In this document: positions 19,835-30,804 of the stretch, one piece after another
How positions within the stretch are numbered: the first letter of the stretch is position 1
How the letters are laid out: every line of letters begins with the position of its first letter
Origin: Pseudoips prasinana
Taxonomy: Eukaryota > Arthropoda > Insecta > Lepidoptera > Nolidae
Length of the DNA stretch: 64,000 nt
Direction of reading: 5' to 3'
NCBI GenBank assembly: GCA_951640165.1
Contig: OX621260.1
Span: 22,400,001-22,464,000, forward strand
Notes under the pieces: model-generated
The model's input: the letters and a program-made list of their open reading frames with translations, nothing else
Databases searched by the model: none
Told to the model about the DNA's origin: nothing
Position numbers and translations under genes: made by a program

Positions 19835-19975
19835 ATCTATATAAGTATGTATTTACAAAAGAAAAGTAGCACATATAGTATATCAGTTATCTGGTTTCCA
19901 TAGTACAAGCTCTGCTTAGTTTGGGATCAGATGGCCGTGTGTAAATAATGTCCCAGGATATTATTATTATTATAT
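19835..19975 (+). mobile_element. SINE-B 3' part
   Basis: 'tatctatataagtatgtatt', 'ggtttccatagtacaagctc', 'gggatcagatggccgtgtgt', then an ATT tail. Confidence 0.7.
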
Positions 19976-20628
19976 TCATTACAATTTACCTTTTGTAATT
20001 GCGGCATTAAAGCAATTACTTGTTTTTCTTTCCTTCTAAATATCTTGTATTATTTAACGTGTTGGTTAAATAAAGTTAAATGTTTTTATAATTGTTTTGT
20101 GATAATAGTTTTGAAAACAAGTTTAGAGTAAAGAAAACTGGTAAAGTCGTAAAATTTTAAGTGTGTTTACAAAATCGATGATTGCTTACCAGACAATTGG
20201 AAAAATTACAACTAAATGTACAGTTAATAATTATGCATACCCTATTTGGACGTTTTCCGTTATGTAAATGACATGTATAAGTGTCTATTAGAAATGGATG
20301 ATGGTATTTCCTCTCATTTTTCTTACTTACTTCTATCTAACTTAACAGTTTTCCGGCTAATCTTCTCTCAATTCCGCGAAATCCGCATGATTCACACCTA
20401 TTATTGTAAAAACTTGTCTCGAGCAGATCCGGTAACGTTTTGAATAACGGTAATTTAAATATCGTTATGATTTCACTTACAAGTTAGCCAGCATTACGTA
20501 AATATTGTGCAATAATAATGAAGGCTTCATCTGGCGATATTTCAAGGATCATTAAAAGCTTTTTATAATTGGTCAAGGACCATAGAACATTTATATTTAT
20601 TATTCAACGAAAATGTTATATAAATATT
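19976..20628. other. Unassigned sequence
   Basis: Nothing recognised. Confidence 0.35.
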
Positions 20629-20935
20629 ATTTAACATATAAATGTAAATTGAATTTAATTATAGAAATAATAAAAAAAAACATCTATGTGGACTTGGTAC
20701 AATTTACGTCAGTATCATTTAGAGGTACCTATATGTAAAATAGACGTAGTATGTTTTGAAATGATTATATTACTAATTCAACATATAAATTTCAATTGTT
20801 TTTAATTATAGAAAGAATTAAAAAATACTTTTATTTTTATTTACGTGGACTTGGTACAATTTACGTCAGTATCATTCAGAGGTAGGTATTTGTATATAGA
20901 TGTAGCATGTTTTACAATTATTATATTACCTACTG
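20629..20935. repeat. Tandem duplication, about 155-bp unit
   Basis: 'gtggacttggtacaatttac' then 'gtcagtatcatt' occurs at about 20688 and 20845, with similar flanks ('aacatataaat', 'taattatagaaa'). Confidence 0.75.
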
Positions 20936-21009
20936 TGCTTATTTATCTTTATCATGCAATTCATCGTATCAGTTCAGACAAGATTCCTATAACATACTTT
21001 TTTTTTTTT

Positions 21010-21172
21010 ACTATATAAAAATAAGTCGGGTTTTCCTTCCTGACGCTATAACTCCAAAACGCACGAACCGATTTCCACGGTTTTGCATTCGTCTCAAAGG
21101 TCTCGGGCTCCGTGGAGTTTATAGCAAAGAAAATTTATAAAATTTAACGCGGGAAACACCGCGGGGCACACT
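21010..21172 (-). mobile_element. LT-1-related retroposon end
   Basis: Near copy of 15645-15805. Confidence 0.65.
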
Positions 21173-21484
21173 ATAACATATTTTATTCTTATGATATTTA
21201 TAAATGTAAGTGTGATTTTAAATTCAACATTTTCCGAAATGTGTTTAATGAAATCACTTTTTATAAGTTCTATTATAAATAATAAATGTGTTATATTCCG
21301 TCAAATCCCAGTAGCTATTCCACTAGTTGAATCAATTGCGTGTTTCCTAGAAATCCCCACTGTCACGGTGTACTTTAATATCTGGAAAAGGTAATCCCAA
21401 AATCCCTAGCAATATGCATATTGCTACGACAGACGTATGCTATAGGACAACGCGTATTTTCGAAATTTACCAAACTTATTGTAA
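21173..21484. other. Unassigned sequence
   Basis: Nothing recognised. Confidence 0.3.
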
Positions 21485-21665
21485 TATCCTAGGACATAAT
21501 ATCCTGGGACATTATATACACACGGCCCTCTGATCCCAAATTAGGCGGATCTTGTACTATGGAAATCAGATAACTGATATACTACTTATATTTTGTAAAT
21601 AAATACTTATATAGATAATTAAACCCAGACACAGGACAATCAGACATGTTCATAGACACCAATAT
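21485..21665 (-). mobile_element. SINE-B 3' part
   Basis: The minus strand ends with 'aatgtcccaggatattatgt' and carries 'tggtttccatagtacaag'-type sequence with substitutions. Confidence 0.65.
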
Positions 21666-22094
21666 CTTCCAACCGCGACAACACATAAAATGGCTGAAAG
21701 ATTGAATACTAGATACCTATATTAAATTATTTCTCGTTTAATAGTATTAAGTAATTACTAGACCAAAAAACCGTATGATATCGTTACAATAAAAATCAAG
21801 TACCTAGGCATGTCGCCTCGGTGGTCAGTGGTACCTCACATGGTTTAATCTTTTTACAAAATAAATACACTGGGGTGTTTACATAATCGTATAAAAGCCT
21901 TAACCGTGATCTGATATAGATATAGAGACTTACAAATAAATTTGCTATATCTATATTAATAGAATTTAATTCCTACATGTATTAATAGAGCAATTGAAAA
22001 CGGCAGTTTTTTTTCCTTATTAGTTCCTAGTACATTATGTGTACAGTGTGAGTGCCTATTCTATTTATTTTATGTCTATTTCTATTTTTTTTTA
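21666..22094. other. Unassigned sequence
   Basis: Nothing recognised. Confidence 0.35.
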
Positions 22095-22275
22095 AAGTCA
22101 ATGCCCGCACTAGGTAATTTCATCCCTGTGTCGCGGGGTACTTTAAAAACATATAATAGACGGACAAAAATTACATCTAGACTCAGAACAACTATTTATG
22201 GGTCACACAAATAGTTGTACGGCGCGGGACTCGAAGCGGCGAGTCAACTGTCTTAGCCACTGCGCCACACGTGCA
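22095..22275 (-). mobile_element. SINE-D copy (damaged head)
   Basis: Matches 23936-24130 but has lost part of the box B region: 'cgggactcgaagcggcgag' lacks the usual intervening bases. Confidence 0.7.
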
Positions 22276-22642
22276 GTCAAGGTTTCTATGTTCATGTATA
22301 TGTTATTCTAAGGTAAAGATAATGATGGGAAGTGTTAACAGTGTACCTCCGTTCTTGTATCAAAATCACAAATGGTGTGAGGCCTTGAGGCGACAATTGG
22401 CAGTTCAAAGCATAACGCAGATACAAAGGTTTCCATGCCCTTAATTTGATTGTAACGTGCGTGTGATATTGAGAAGTCCTTTATCACACGCGTGTTAACA
22501 TACAATTACTTTGAGACGAAGGCGGTTTGTTATAAATTATGTCTACAATATATGCATGTACTAAATCGAAATGACTCAGTTGTTGTGAGCTTGCCTTATG
22601 ATCTAAAAATATATTTGTATTCGCACAAGTCTATTGGTCTTA
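22276..22642. other. Unassigned sequence
   Basis: Nothing recognised. Confidence 0.35.
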
Positions 22643-22882
22643 GGCTGAGATCTATAGAGCGTACTTAGACTTTGCTCAAACTTTACTTACGTAAAACTTT
22701 GCTAGTTGTATGCTAAGCTTATACTTTGATTTGGAATTTATAGACTTTTTGAAGTTAAGATTATGCTTAGCATAAGCTAAGACAGACAAAGTCAAAACAT
22801 CAATTGTAATTTCGTTACATGCATTAACTTCTGTCTAAGTAAAGTCTGAGCAAAGTCTAAGTACGCTCTATAGATCTCAGCC
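22643..22882. mobile_element. PIF/Harbinger-like MITE
   Basis: 240-bp element with about 45-bp inverted ends (left 'ggctgagatctatagagcgt') flanked by TTA at 22640-22642 and 22883-22885. A 3-bp TWA duplication is the signature of PIF/Harbinger. No transposase is encoded. Confidence 0.75.
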
Positions 22883-23024
22883 TTAGTCTGGGTGTTCCGT
22901 ACCGATGGAAAAATGGAACGCACCGTATTGGTGACGTGCGGGATTTTGACAATTACAGTGACGTTTCTGTTTGTCTGTTTTCTGTGTATTGTAAATATAT
23001 TCTTACTAAACAAAAGGAAACTAG

Positions 23025-23240
23025 TTTTTCTATCCGTTGTCTAGCATACATAGTACACACGGCTACATATCAAGCTATACATTTCCAATATAAACTGACC
23101 TGCCATTGTATGCAAATCCTATACAACGCGAGATCAGCTTATACTGGAAATGTATAGCTTGATGTGTAGCCGTGTGTACAAGCTTTGCTTAGTTTGGGTT
23201 AGATGGTGCTGTGTGATATGTCCTGGATATTTATTTATGT
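23025..23240 (+). mobile_element. SINE-C 3' part interrupted by MITE-2
   Basis: 'cgttgtctagcatacatagta' continues after the MITE as 'caagctttgcttagtttggg'. An uninterrupted SINE reads 'catagtacaagctctgctta'. Confidence 0.7.
23056..23176. mobile_element. MITE-2, complete
   Basis: 121-bp hairpin element, TA at 23054-23055 and 23177-23178. Arms begin 'cacacggctacatatcaagc' and end as the complement. The interrupted SINE-C proves the TA duplication. Confidence 0.85.
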
Positions 23241-23474
23241 ATATATATTTATGTACGCGTATCTACTTAAATTTATTCAAGAATGATTACAGTCATTTTC
23301 TTTAATTTTTGTGACGCTTTTCTTTTGGTTCTTTATATGTATTTAATAACAATTTAGCCTAACCTAAACTTCTACCTTCATTTTATATAAGAGGTTGAAA
23401 AAGGAGCAATTTTAAATTATTTCCCATTTTTGAGAGTAGATAAACGCTTTGCATTACGAATAATGCTATAAAAT

Positions 23475-23690
23475 TCAAATTTAAAGGAGCAATTGGTTCC
23501 CCTGATGGTAAGTGATCACCGCCCTCCCCACCCCACCCCTATGAGCTCTGGCGACCTTATTCACACTCAGAAACACAACATTAAATTTATTAATGTTATT
23601 ATTAAGGAATGTCTTCTGTAAGGTGGAGGTACTTCCACAGTCGGGCTGCTCTTTGAGCGAGTAAACGCTGTGCCCTACCTCTACCAAAAC
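23475..23690 (-). repeat. REP-N copy
   Basis: The minus strand reads 'gagcagcccgactgtggaag', 'ggtcgccagagctcata', 'gatcacttaccatcagggga'. A longer copy with an A-rich end is at 50765-51095. Probably a retroposon 3' region. Confidence 0.6.
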
Positions 23691-23707
23691 ATATGAAATG
23701 TAATGTA

Positions 23708-23842
23708 CAGACGCCAGCGCATCCAGCTACCCCAATCTGTCAAATTTCTTTTATAGATTTTCAACTTTATCACAAAAGCATAAGGTTCACTTTCAAATGG
23801 GAAAATTTGACAGATTGGGGTAGCTTGATGTGCTGGCGTCTG
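23708..23842 (+). mobile_element. MITE-1 copy
   Basis: 135 bp between TAs at 23706-23707 and 23843-23844. The arms are nearly perfect. Followed by a short SINE-C fragment (23850-23905). Confidence 0.85.
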
Positions 23843-23935
23843 TACCTAAACATATGTAGGTACGTTCAGTACAGGCTCTGCCTAGTTTAAGATCAAATGG
23901 CAGTCAGTTAGTTTTCCATTTTTTTTTTTCATTAT

Positions 23936-24130
23936 AAGACAACGCCCGCACTAGGCAATTAAATCCCTATGTCGCGGGGTACTTTATAAAAATATAATAG
24001 ACGGACACAAATTACATCCAGACTCAGAACAACTATTTATGGGTCACACAAATAGTTGTCCGGCGCGGGACTCGAACCCGCGACACGAAGAGGCGAGGCG
24101 TCTGTCTCAGCCGCTGCGTCACACGCACAG
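23936..24130 (-). mobile_element. SINE-D, full length
   Basis: Minus-strand head 'gtgtgacgcagcggctgaga', box B 'gggttcgagtccc', 3' end 'ggatttaattgcctagtgcg'. Confidence 0.8.
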
Positions 24131-24678
24131 TCACTCGTATTCATTCCGTTCATTCCAGTTCGTGACGCCAATTCTCAAATTTGTCGTGAAAAGTCAAACT
24201 TAATAACACATATTACGAAAGTCGGTTAAACTATTATTCTTCATACTTATGCAACACAACAACCCTGTGTCGTGTGTTCGCGTGTTACAGCTGTACACAA
24301 AAGAAAGATTAGCACTCTTTCTTATACAATGGCATAAGCGTAACTTCTTAAGTTACACAGGTAGCTAATTGCAACAACATCAGCAGCCTTTGTATGAGAC
24401 CATAGAGCTACTGTGTTCGTTTTTTAAAACAGAAATGTAGATCTCATCATGGGGCATCCCCGGAAGATGGAAACTTCAAACTTAGAATACCTCGCTCTCT
24501 CATTCTGCTCAATCGCAGATAAAAAGGTTTCAATCCCAGATCAAACTAATAAATGATTTTGCTATTTTACTTTGCACAAGGTCCGCCATATTAATAACAT
24601 TTAATTCGTACCTTACACCATTCAGACAATATGTAGTAAAAATATAGCTAAAATTTTAAATTTCGATAGTTCATAGAT
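24131..24678. other. Unassigned sequence
   Basis: No gene or repeat recognised. Confidence 0.35.
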
Positions 24679-24746
24679 ACTTAAATCAAGTTATTGACAA
24701 GGATCATGTGTAGGGTCATGATCCTTGACAATAACTTGATTTAAGT
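24679..24746. repeat. Near-perfect 30-bp inverted repeat (hairpin)
   Basis: Arms 24679-24708 and 24717-24746 ('acttaaatcaagttattg', then 'caaggatcatg') with one mismatch and an 8-base loop 'tgtagggt'. It matches no other family in the window. Confidence 0.8.
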
Positions 24747-24779
24747 TAGCTAAATATCGTTACTATTATAAAATAAATC

Positions 24780-24935
24780 TTATTGTAAATTATTTCCTAC
24801 AATCCGTGTACCTAAATATCTATATGTACCTAGAAATAATTATAAATTAATTATATATTACTACAAACCTGTTCTGACTATGTACAGGAGCTTTTTTAAA
24901 GTCTACGTGAATAAAAACCTTTTTTATTTATTTAT
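24780..24935 (+). repeat. LINE-type 3' tail
   Basis: 'tctacgtgaataaaaacctt' followed by a T-rich tail. Matches 63065-63190. Confidence 0.5.
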
Positions 24936-24944
24936 TTACTATAT

Positions 24945-25365
24945 CAGACTGAAGTCTAATAATTGGCGATATTACACCCCCGTGACTCGGAGAGCACCAA
25001 ACCCGACGGTCCTGTAACTGACTTCTTTACGGTCGTGTCGCTTGTCGTCCTATCGGATCATGAGAGTGATGGAATAGAAAGTGCTCCTGAGTTTGCGCAC
25101 ACAACACACAGTTAATACTATCATGGACACTGACGTTCACACTATCTCTTTAAGCATCATTGTATATAATTGTTCATTTATTTGTAGACGAGGTGGAAAA
25201 ATTGTACTTGGTATTTTTGATAATATGTTTCTATTATTTAAAAAAAACAATATTTTGGCGCATCTCCGGCAGTAAAAAAAAAGAAAAATGTCCCGCGCAG
25301 ATGGCTCTCTATTGAGACTGGCCGCCGTGACCGCAATTCGGCTAGGACGACATATTTTTTAAAAG
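24945..25365 (+). repeat. REP-R copy (SINE-like body)
   Basis: 'actgacttctttacggtcgt', 'gtcgtcctatcggatcatga', 'tatcattgagact'-type and 'attcggctaggacgacata' also occur in order at 35340-35525. At 35226 that copy is preceded by a tRNA-like head. Probably a SINE family. Confidence 0.5.
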
Positions 25366-25419
25366 AACTGTGGATCTCATCATGATCTCGCCACAAAAAG
25401 GTCCTAGGTTCAATAAGTG

Positions 25420-25525
25420 TATGAGTAATATGTTTATCAGATGTCTGGTTGCCATAGTACAGGCTGTGACTAGTTTGGGATCAGATGGCAATGTGTTAAT
25501 TGTCTGAAGATATTGTATTTTAACT
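25420..25525 (+). mobile_element. SINE-C 3' part
   Basis: 'tatcagatgtctggttgcca', 'tttgggatcagatggcaatg'. Confidence 0.6.
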
Positions 25526-25779
25526 TAAACGTATTTTACGAGTTCTCTGCTGTTGACCGAACTTCACAATATGTGTTTAACCCCCGCCATGAAAAGAATG
25601 GTCTTATAAGTTTGACGTTGGTGTCTGTTCGTGGCATCGTACCCCTAAAAATGATAGAGCGATTTTTCAGTTGAAAGCCAGTTTCCTTGCGGTGGTTTTA
25701 TCATATTTCTCATCACCCCATTTCATCCCGTGGGGAGCGTAGAAATCGTCCCGAGGGAATACCTACCAGAAAACGGGCA
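25526..25779. other. Unassigned sequence
   Basis: Nothing recognised. Confidence 0.3.
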
Positions 25780-25905
25780 GCGTTTTCTTGTTAACTATGA
25801 CCATCAAACTGCGATCGCCAACCCGTCTGCCAAGCGTGGCGATCATGGCATATCCCCCCCATTCTTTGGGAACGCTTTTATCCAGCTGTGGACGTAATTT
25901 GGCTG
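25780..25905 (+). repeat. RTE-like tail fragment
   Basis: 'ctgcgatcgccaacccgtct', 'ttatccagctgtggacgtaa', 'ttggctgacatgatgg'. The same kind of tail as 17700-17850, in the opposite orientation. Confidence 0.5.
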
Positions 25906-26264
25906 ACATGATGGTATTCATAAAATTAGTATGACATTGACAGTTTAGAAGTATACACGTAAATAGAATTACAGACCTCACTTATACTGCAATACTAATG
26001 TTTGGTTAATATCGGTGCAGCAGTGTAAGAGTACCAGCTCTTTTCCAAAATGATGAAATTATAGTTGGAGTCAGGGGTTTTCTAACAGTTTGGTTATTAT
26101 TCAAATGTAGTGTTCTTTGGCACGAATCCAAACATATGGCATGTTAAAAACTATTTTTCTTGTTCTCGACGATTCCATTCATACATTTGTAGGCATCGAA
26201 ATTACTACGCTATATCGATTGGTAATGGTTTAATGTTCGGCTGGACTTAATGAACTGTATATTT
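25906..26264. other. Unassigned sequence
   Basis: Nothing recognised. Confidence 0.35.
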
Positions 26265-26967
26265 ATAGTTCCATGTGACGTGGTCTGTGGCCGTCAGTAG
26301 GTAAGCACTAATTCTTAACACGAGACATGTTAATGAGAGTTTAGAAAAAGTATAATTACGTTGAAACAGTTTCTTCTACATTAGAAACTGGAAAGTGGAT
26401 CGAGTTTAAAACTACATGTTAGTTTAAATCAGTCATAATAATTTATATATGTCATATTCTATTTTATTAATACGTGAATCAAATACTTTACCTTTTTACG
26501 ATAATTTCAAACTCCTCCGTCCGCGACCGGGGAGTTTGAAATTTAGAACAGTTAAAGTTCATATGGACATAAAGCTAATATTTTTATATAAAAAGCATAA
26601 GAAGTAAATCATAGTTCCATGTGACGTGGTCTGTGGCCGTCAGTAGGTAAGCACTAATTCTTAACACGAGACATGTTAATGAGAGTTTAGAAAAACTATA
26701 ATTACGTTGAAACAGTTTCTTCTAAATTAGAAACTGAAGAGTGGATAGAAATTCAAACTACCTGTATGTTTAAATCAGTCATAATAATTTATATATGTCA
26801 TATTCTATTTTGTTAATACGTGAATCAAAAACTTTATACGAATATCCCTTTTTACGAAAATTTCAAACTCCTCCGTCCGCGACCGGGGAGTTTGAAATTT
26901 AGGACAGTTAAAGTTCATATGGACATAAAGCTAATATTTTTATATAAAAGGCATAAGAAGTAAATCA
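26265..26967 (+). repeat. Two-unit tandem duplication (346 bp) including REP-P
   Basis: The unit beginning 'atagttccatgtgacgtggt' at 26265 starts again at 26611. Each unit contains 'gtcagtaggtaagcac' (donor-like) and then a REP-P start with an internal palindrome around 'ctccgtccgcgaccggggag'. The second unit continues into the full REP-P. Confidence 0.85.
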
Positions 26968-27320
26968 TTTTGATAAAAATAAACAATACTACTATGCTTT
27001 AGGCACACCGACAAAGCAAGAAGATATGAAAAACTGAGTATCAAAACTGACTGCACGTGTGGCGCAGCGGCTAAGACAGTCGCCTCGCCTCTTCGTGTCG
27101 CGGGTTCGATTCCAACTCCGGACAAATATTTCTGTGACCCATAAATAGCTGTTCTGAGTCTGGATGTAATTTGTGTCCGTCTATTATGTTTGTAAAGTAC
27201 CCCGCGACACAGGGATTAGCTTCCCTCTGCGGGCAACAGATTAAGAAGAACACATTAATATTGTTTTTAATGGCTGTAGTGTATGACAATAGAAATGGTC
27301 AAATTTCAAAGAAGTAGATA
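26790..27320 (+). repeat. REP-P, interrupted by a SINE-D
   Basis: REP-P words run to about 27051 and resume at about 27239 ('attaatattgtttttaatgg', 'caatagaaatggtcaaattt'), as in the uninterrupted copy at 32656-32925. Confidence 0.65.
27052..27238 (+). mobile_element. SINE-D, full length, inserted in REP-P
   Basis: Head 'gtgtggcgcagcggctaaga', box B 'gggttcgattcc', end 'ccgcgacacagggattagct'. It lies inside REP-P. Confidence 0.82.
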
Positions 27321-27542
27321 TATCACAATACTTAAAAAATAGATCAAAGTCAGGTAAGGTAAGGTAAGGTAACCTTAACATTGAAAGTAGTCATGCGGTC
27401 TTAGTAGGTATGCATCAGGCGACACTAATGTAATACCCGACGACGGAAAACGAGGTTAAGGTTTTGACAGTCTATATAATTATGTATATTCCCCATATCT
27501 CTTTATAACACTCATCCGATTTTAACGAATTTATCAAGATTT
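27321..27542. other. Unassigned, with a short ggtaa run
   Basis: 27353-27371 is a short 'aggtaaggtaaggtaaggta' run. The rest is unassigned. Confidence 0.4.
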
Positions 27543-27745
27543 TTGAAGTTATACTTCTTTTGGCGCGATGGAGAAAAATGATGAGAGTGAATTTTTACGA
27601 TGCGCGCGCACACCGACACCAAAAAATTTAACAGCATGAAGTTAGTTCTAGGTGGTATGAAAATTGATAACTATGTTCAAGTTGTATATTAAGAAGTACA
27701 ACGTCTAACGCGTGTACATAAGTACACACAAGTTTTTTTTCAATT
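27543..27745 (-). repeat. REP-O, inverted copy without internal duplication
   Basis: Complement of the 9636-9905 element. Keeps both 'gaagt(t)ata-cttc' type ends and the CG-rich core once. Confidence 0.7.
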
Positions 27746-27859
27746 TTTCAGACATATTTTTTTGTACAAATATTAAGACGACGTTATGAGTTTCTGTTTA
27801 TATATATAGTACGAGCGATTTTATGAAATTGCTGAATATAATAATAATATTAAACCTTT

Positions 27860-28022
27860 ATGTCAGACAAAGTCCATACACAGAAGGATTACATCAAAGA
27901 TAAATAAAATGAAATAGAAGGCACTATCTTATTTGAACGCGAACATACGTCTATTATCTATGTAATATCTCTTGTTCTATTTATTTTTGTGGTGTACAAT
28001 AAAGAGTATTCTATTCTATTCT
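27860..28022 (+). repeat. LINE 3' tail
   Basis: Ends 'ggtgtacaataaagagtatt' and a (ctatt)n tail, the same ending as 29330-29490 and 32510-32655. Confidence 0.6.
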
Positions 28023-28375
28023 ATACGCTTTTGAGATATTGGAATCCTGTTTGTCCGCAATGACTTTCAGGGTGCTCTTAGAGCTGTCTCATATCCTGCT
28101 TATAATTTAGGTCAGTCTCTTGCGTATGATGGCGTGAAATCCGTCCATTCTTGCTGCAGCAAACATAACAGAGGCACTACAAAATCGAGGCAGCCCCATC
28201 AACATACTAAATCGACAGATCTGTTATACAGGTTTCGAGCCTAGTACAGACTCCAGCTCCCTCAAAGGCTTTTTAAATAAGTGCTTAAACAATGTTTTTA
28301 ACATAACAACACCGGGCAAAGGAAAACGTTTATCTATCCTTTATTTCGGTAAAAAAGAAGGGAAAATAAAGACTT
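28023..28375. other. Unassigned sequence
   Basis: No convincing frame or repeat match. Confidence 0.35.
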
Positions 28376-28622
28376 ATAATATCTGGGGCAAATGTCACAC
28401 AGATCATCCTAGCCCCAAACTAAGCAAAGCTTGTACTATGGGTACCAGGCGACGATATACATACTTATATAGATAGATAAATACTTATATACATAGAAAA
28501 CATCCATGACTCAGAAACAAATATTCGTGCTCATCACACAAATATTTGCACTTACCGGGATTCGAACCCAGGACCACCAGCTTCGTAGGCAGGAGCACTA
28601 CCAACTAGGCTACGGTGACCGT
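28376..28622 (-). mobile_element. SINE-A, full length
   Basis: Box B and box A intact on the minus strand. Tail 'ataatatctgggg' at the left. Confidence 0.85.
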
Positions 28623-28869
28623 CGAGACTAGATTTCTAGTTACTCTCTTTCTAGGGAAACTCTTGTTTTCATACTTTTCAGTACAGGATTCTGGATTTTT
28701 AAATCACATTCGTAAATTAACCTGCAATTTAATTAAAACCTTGAGAACCGGATTAACACCTTAAACTTTCGATGTCAGTGTGTTATTTGTTCAAAGATAT
28801 TTGTTATTATTTTTTGCTGTTGCGAGGCTTTTTTACATCCGCCTATTACTTTTACATGTAGATATTTTA

Positions 28870-28990
28870 TAAATAAATGTCTTGGGACAACTAATACACT
28901 GCCATCTGTTGCCAAACTAGGCAAAGACTACACTATGGCAACAAGACAACTGATAAACATAATTATATTTTTCTAGATACATAGATACAT
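28870..28990 (-). mobile_element. SINE-C 3' part
   Basis: The minus strand: 'agttgtcttgttgccatagtg', 'tttggcaacagatggcagtg'. Confidence 0.6.
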
Positions 28991-29029
28991 AAAAGAACGT
29001 TTTGAGTTCCTCCACGAGACACATTCGAG

Positions 29030-29490
29030 GTTGCTGAGATCATCGAAAAATTTATGAATCAAGATACCAATGCACTCCACAAAATTTTTAGACCATTCCT
29101 TTTCCGTACAAGCTGCCCGATTGTGGAATGCTTTGCCAGAGACAGTGCTCAGTCACTGGACATTTTTAAGAAAATGGTGAAGAGTTACATCATTCTCTTT
29201 AACGTTAAATTACTGTATATCTTATTCTCCTATGACCTGCCTTATATATATGTGTATTTATTTATTTATTGTTAAAAGTACACATGGTACAAAAAAAATC
29301 CTTTCTGCTAATTATGCCAACAAATACCCAAATGCCTTTTCTTTACTCCTGGTCCATTCAACGGTTGCCTGGAAGAGATCGCACCTAGCGATAAGGCCGC
29401 CATTTGTACTATCTTAACATACTTATAGTTCTTTTTATGTATTATTTTTTGGTGTACAATAAAGAGTTACTTACTTACTTACTTACATAT
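29030..29490 (+). pseudogene. LINE RT C-terminus, frameshifted, with 3' UTR and tail
   Basis: One frame gives SFSVQAARLWNALPETV and then fails. The neighbouring frame continues SLDIFKKMVKSYI. This is the C-terminal motif of Jockey/R1-type LINE proteins ('aRlWNaLP'). From about 29330 comes the 3' UTR 'ggaagagatcgcacctagcg', then 'ggtgtacaataaagagttac' and an (ttac)n tail ending about 29490. A (ta)-rich patch and a possible gap lie near 29250-29300. Confidence 0.75.
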
Positions 29491-29516
29491 TACAGATAAA
29501 TTACACCCGTAGTCCG

Positions 29517-29745
29517 TTTGTCAAAGAGTATAGACATTAAAAACGAATAGTATTAATCTGTTCTCAGTTTTGACTCTTAGTTTGTCATCTCTTCTCAGTT
29601 TGTCAGCGTGTCAAAAGCACCCAAGTGTTACCCTACTATATATAAATATATTAGCTTTCTCCACTCCCCCATATGAACTTTAACTGTTCCAAATTTCATA
29701 CTCCCACGTCCGCTCAACTTACGTAAAAGGGGTACAGAACCAATA
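29517..29745 (-). repeat. REP-P, inverted copy
   Basis: Complement of the REP-P words, from 'gacaaactgag' to 'ccccttttacg'. Confidence 0.6.
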
Positions 29746-29893
29746 GGTGTAGGGATTGAACCCATAATCTCTGGTCCGTCTGGTCATCTGGTTGGTTTCC
29801 ACACAATTTTTTGCAGTCAGGGTCATTAACCGGTCCAGTATCAATGATTTAGTCATATCTATGTCTATTGCCAGCTGCTGTGTTATCTATGTA

Positions 29894-30028
29894 CAGACGC
29901 CAGCACATCCAGCTACCCCAATCTGTCAAATTTCTTTCATAGATTTTCAACTTAATCACAAAAGCATATTATGATCCACTTTCAATTGGGGAAATTTGAC
30001 AGATTGGGGTTGCTTGTGCTGGCGTCTG
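29894..30028 (+). mobile_element. MITE-1 copy
   Basis: 135 bp, TA at 29892-29893 and 30029-30030. Arms 'cagacgccagcacatccagc' and the complement, with one short gap in the second arm. Confidence 0.85.
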
Positions 30029-30099
30029 TACCAAGTTTAACATAATCGATATTGTTTGCCATTTCTCTATTTCCCCCTTAAGGGAACATTTCTTGATAA

Positions 30100-30232
30100 A
30101 GTAGCCTATTTACGTGCCGTAGTGACGATCTAACTCTGTGTCAAATTTCATAAAAATCGGTGCTGCGGTTAGGATGTGAAAGCTAGCCAGACAGACAGGC
30201 AGACTTTCCCATTTATAATATAAGTATGGATA
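30100..30232 (+). repeat. Retroposon 3' end
   Basis: 'gtcaaatttcataaaaatcg', 'gatgtgaaagctagccagac', 'tataatataagtatggatag'. Like 13977-14112. Confidence 0.5.
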
Positions 30233-30464
30233 GCATGAATACACTTTTAGAAACGATTCTCGATAAGTTTCGCGTACTTAGAAGTGAAACATTTCAGAAG
30301 AATGATTTTAGGGGGCAATAGTGGTGTGCACAGATCCTGGAAAAAGTGCAAATCCTTTGTCTCTGCCTCTCTGAGAAACGATGGGAGACTATCTTTTCAT
30401 GTATTATTCAATCACTTGTTATAAACAAGCATGTTCTAGTTTTTTTTTCTAGCAAGTTTTAGCA
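30233..30464. other. Unassigned sequence
   Basis: Nothing recognised. Confidence 0.3.
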
Positions 30465-30710
30465 AGGCCGGGTGGCGTTTCATGCCGCAGGTCGTGGCTT
30501 CGATTCCCACCCAGGAAAGACATTTGTATGCATGAAGATATATGTTTGTCCTGAGTCTGGGTGTAATTATTATTATTATCTGTATAAGTATGTATTTACC
30601 AAAGAAAAGTAGTATATGTATTATATCTGTTATCTGGATTCCATAGTACAAGCTCTGCCTTGTTTGGGATCAGATGACAGTGTTAGTGCCCCAAGATATT
30701 TATTTATTTA
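30465..30710 (+). mobile_element. SINE-B/C chimeric copy
   Basis: The head 'ggtggcgtttcatgccgcag' and box B 'cttcgattcccacccagg' belong to SINE-B. The end 'gatcagatgacagtgttagt', 'ccccaagatatttatttatt' is SINE-C-like. Confidence 0.65.
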
Positions 30711-30804
30711 TTATGAATCACAATAGTTTAGTATCCCTGTAATCTATGATCACACTAATATATCATTAACTTATTCATAGCTAGGTAAGCCAGCCCACTG
30801 GCTA

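Noticed and set aside
23693..23890. Small ORFs across MITE-1 copies that look similar to each other
   Set aside because: They are similar only because the MITE itself is repeated. They do not share a start or stop and lie in hairpin arms.
27353..27371. Telomere-like repeat (ggtaa)n
   Set aside because: Insect telomeres are TTAGG. This is a four-unit TAAGG-type run with no extension.
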